Positions 4,299 to 5,694 of a stretch of 5,694 nt of DNA are shown piece after piece. This DNA is from Campylobacteraceae bacterium (GTDB lineage Bacteria > Campylobacterota > Campylobacteria > Campylobacterales > Sulfurovaceae). A model generated the notes under the pieces. That model had not been told where the DNA came from, ran no database searches, and saw nothing but the letters and a program-made list of their open reading frames with translations. The translations under genes were made by a program, and so were the position numbers. Numbering within the stretch: the first letter of the stretch is position 1; every line of letters begins with the position of its first letter. The stretch covers positions 1 to 5,694 of the forward strand of contig JALWVW010000158.1 of the NCBI GenBank assembly GCA_027079365.1, written 5' to 3'.

Positions 4299-5694
4299 AT
4301 GGAAAACATGTACAATCTCAATATCGAACGCGCAGTGCTTTCTGCCATTATCTTCGATCCTGAGATTCTCGAAGATATTGCTGCCAAGCTCAAGCCCCAC
4401 GACTTCTATCTACCGTTTCATCAGTATATGTTTGAAGCCATGGAGGAGCTCTTTGTCGAGGAGAAGCCGATCGATGAGGAGTTTTTGCGAAAAAAGCTTC
4501 ATGGCAAAGGAAAATTTGATGAAGTAGCCATGGTGGATATCCTCTCCTCCAACCCCATCTCCAACACCAGAGCCTACCTTGAAGAGATCAAGGCAAAAGC
4601 GAACAAGCGAGCCTTGGTAACACTGGCTACAGAGATTAAGAAGGTCACAATAGAAGATGATCTGGAAGCCACAGATGTGATGAATCTGGTAGAGAAGAAG
4701 CTCTATGAGATCACGCAGGAGAGTATGAGCAATGACTTCCGGATCTCTGAGGATATCACGCTCTCCATGATGGATGAGATCAACCGCATGAAAGAGTTGG
4801 GTAACTCTAAGCTCATTGGTGTGGATACCGGATTTCGTAATCTCAATGACAAGACCAGCGGGTTTGGTAAGGGGGATCTGGTGATCATTGCTGCCAGACC
4901 TGCTATGGGCAAGACGGCACTGGTACTCAATATGGCGCTCAAGGCTATCGAAAGAGGAGAGGGGGTGGCCTTTTTCTCTCTGGAGATGCCTGCAGAGCAA
5001 CTCATGCTGAGAATGCTCTCTGCTAAGACTTCTATTCCCTTGCAGGCTTTGAGGGTTGGAGATCTGAGAGATGAGCAGTGGACACAACTCGCAGCTGCGG
5101 TGACGGAGATCTCCAGGCAGAAACTCTTTGTGGATGATGGGGGATATGCGACGATCCATCATGTGCGCAGCAAGCTACGCAAACTCAAAGCACAAAATCC
5201 GGAGATCTCTATTGCCTTTATCGACTATCTGCAGCTGATGAGTGGAGAGGGCGGCAGAGAGGGTAGACAGCAGGAGATCTCAGAGATTTCCAGAGGCCTC
5301 AAGCAGCTGGCGCGTGAGCTGGAGATGCCGATCGTTGCACTTTCACAGCTCAACCGTGGGGTGGAGAGCAGGGACAACAAGCGCCCGATGCTTTCAGACC
5401 TGCGTGAGTCGGGTGCGATTGAGCAGGATGCCGATATTATCCTCTTTGTTTATCGTGATGATGTCTACCGGGAAGCTATCGAAAAAGAACGGGAGATGCG
5501 CGCCAAAACTGAGGGCAAAGAGTACAAGAGTGAATTCCGTAAAAAGCAGGAAGAGGATGCAGAACTAATTATCGGCAAGCAGCGAAATGGCCCGACAGGG
5601 ACAGTCGAGCTGATCTTTCAGAAGCGTTATACCCGTTTTGTAGATTCGGAAAAAGGCAACGATGCCCCTTTTGAGGTGATTTACGAAGAGGGCA
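4299..5694 (+). CDS. dnaB: Replicative DNA helicase DnaB (3' end outside window)
   Basis: DnaB is the hexameric 5'-3' helicase that unwinds the fork and recruits primase. The window holds 465 codons and runs off its end without a stop; comparison with the family (470-490 residues) suggests only a short tail is missing. The N-terminal domain (about 7-105) begins YNLNIERAVLSAIIFDPE. A linker follows, then the RecA-like domain from about 170 with Walker A ARPAMGKTA (199-207), FFSLEMP with the likely catalytic Glu229, Walker B IAFIDYLQLM (Asp309), LRESGAIEQDADIILFVYRD and KQRNGPTGTVEL with the arginine-finger region K427/R429. Between VY (389-390) and AELIIGKQ (from 421) lies a 30-residue, highly charged segment, about 21 longer than in E. 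coli; Helicobacter pylori DnaB is known for an insert in this region. The ATG at 4299 is supported by AGAGGAG (4286-4292), 6 nt upstream. From memory, Campylobacterota generally lack a recognisable DnaC loader. Confidence 0.97.
   Translation, partial: MENMYNLNIERAVLSAIIFDPEILEDIAAKLKPHDFYLPFHQYMFEAMEELFVEEKPIDEEFLRKKLHGKGKFDEVAMVDILSSNPISNTRAYLEEIKAKANKRALVTLATEIKKVTIEDDLEATDVMNLVEKKLYEITQESMSNDFRISEDITLSMMDEINRMKELGNSKLIGVDTGFRNLNDKTSGFGKGDLVIIAARPAMGKTALVLNMALKAIERGEGVAFFSLEMPAEQLMLRMLSAKTSIPLQALRVGDLRDEQWTQLAAAVTEISRQKLFVDDGGYATIHHVRSKLRKLKAQNPEISIAFIDYLQLMSGEGGREGRQQEISEISRGLKQLARELEMPIVALSQLNRGVESRDNKRPMLSDLRESGAIEQDADIILFVYRDDVYREAIEKEREMRAKTEGKEYKSEFRKKQEEDAELIIGKQRNGPTGTVELIFQKRYTRFVDSEKGNDAPFEVIYEEG

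Noticed and set aside
4410..5162. A long antisense reading frame (about 250 codons) opposite dnaB
   Set aside because: The + strand here clearly encodes DnaB with all motifs. The antisense frame is a by-product of dnaB codon use and has no recognisable domain.
5242..5568. A 108-codon + strand frame within dnaB
   Set aside because: It lies out of frame in the conserved RecA-like domain of DnaB, its Arg/Ser-rich product looks like frameshifted coding sequence, and no ribosome binding site was seen.

Overview
The window reads as chromosomal DNA from a Campylobacterota (epsilonproteobacterial) genome, probably a Sulfurovum or Sulfurimonas relative. The taxonomic call rests on three things: pilin-like proteins beginning (G/A)FTMIEL and continuing with an AIPK(L/F)AATRDDA block, a short PriA, and a DnaB with a charged insert before the KQRNGP motif. 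It comes from sequence style and memory, not a database search. All five protein genes are on the + strand.

Layout. Positions 36-437 and 583-978 encode two small, related prepilin-type proteins, separated by a 145-nt gap with a clear -10 box for the second. After 17 nt comes priA (996-2951, TTG start), the replication-restart helicase. A 188-nt gap with two inverted palindromic repeats leads to ispG (3140-4201, TTG start), the [4Fe-4S] enzyme of the MEP isoprenoid pathway. A 97-nt gap with another inverted repeat pair leads to dnaB (4299 to beyond the window end), the replicative helicase. No stretch longer than 300 nt lacks a gene. No tRNA, rRNA, CRISPR or complete IS was seen.

The most interesting structure is a set of seven short palindromic units, each exactly 26 nt and built the same way: a GTAG tetranucleotide, a 9-nt arm, a 4-nt loop and a 9-nt complementary arm. 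Six form three inverted pairs: 1281-1306 with 1338-1363, 2948-2973 with 3064-3089, and 4203-4228 with 4252-4277. The seventh, at 1419-1444, is single. GTAG beside a hairpin foot is the hallmark of REP sequences mobilised by RAYT (TnpA-REP) Y1 transposases, and inverted pairs resemble BIMEs. Three units lie inside the priA reading frame and are translated into a PriA interdomain linker. One supplies the priA stop codon. One pair fills the leader just upstream of the dnaB ribosome binding site. The units use three different stem sequences but keep the same dimensions.

Functionally, PriA and DnaB belong to one process, since PriA recognises stalled forks so that DnaB can be reloaded. ispG is metabolic, and the pilin-like proteins belong to a cell-envelope system, so the neighbourhood is not a single-function operon.
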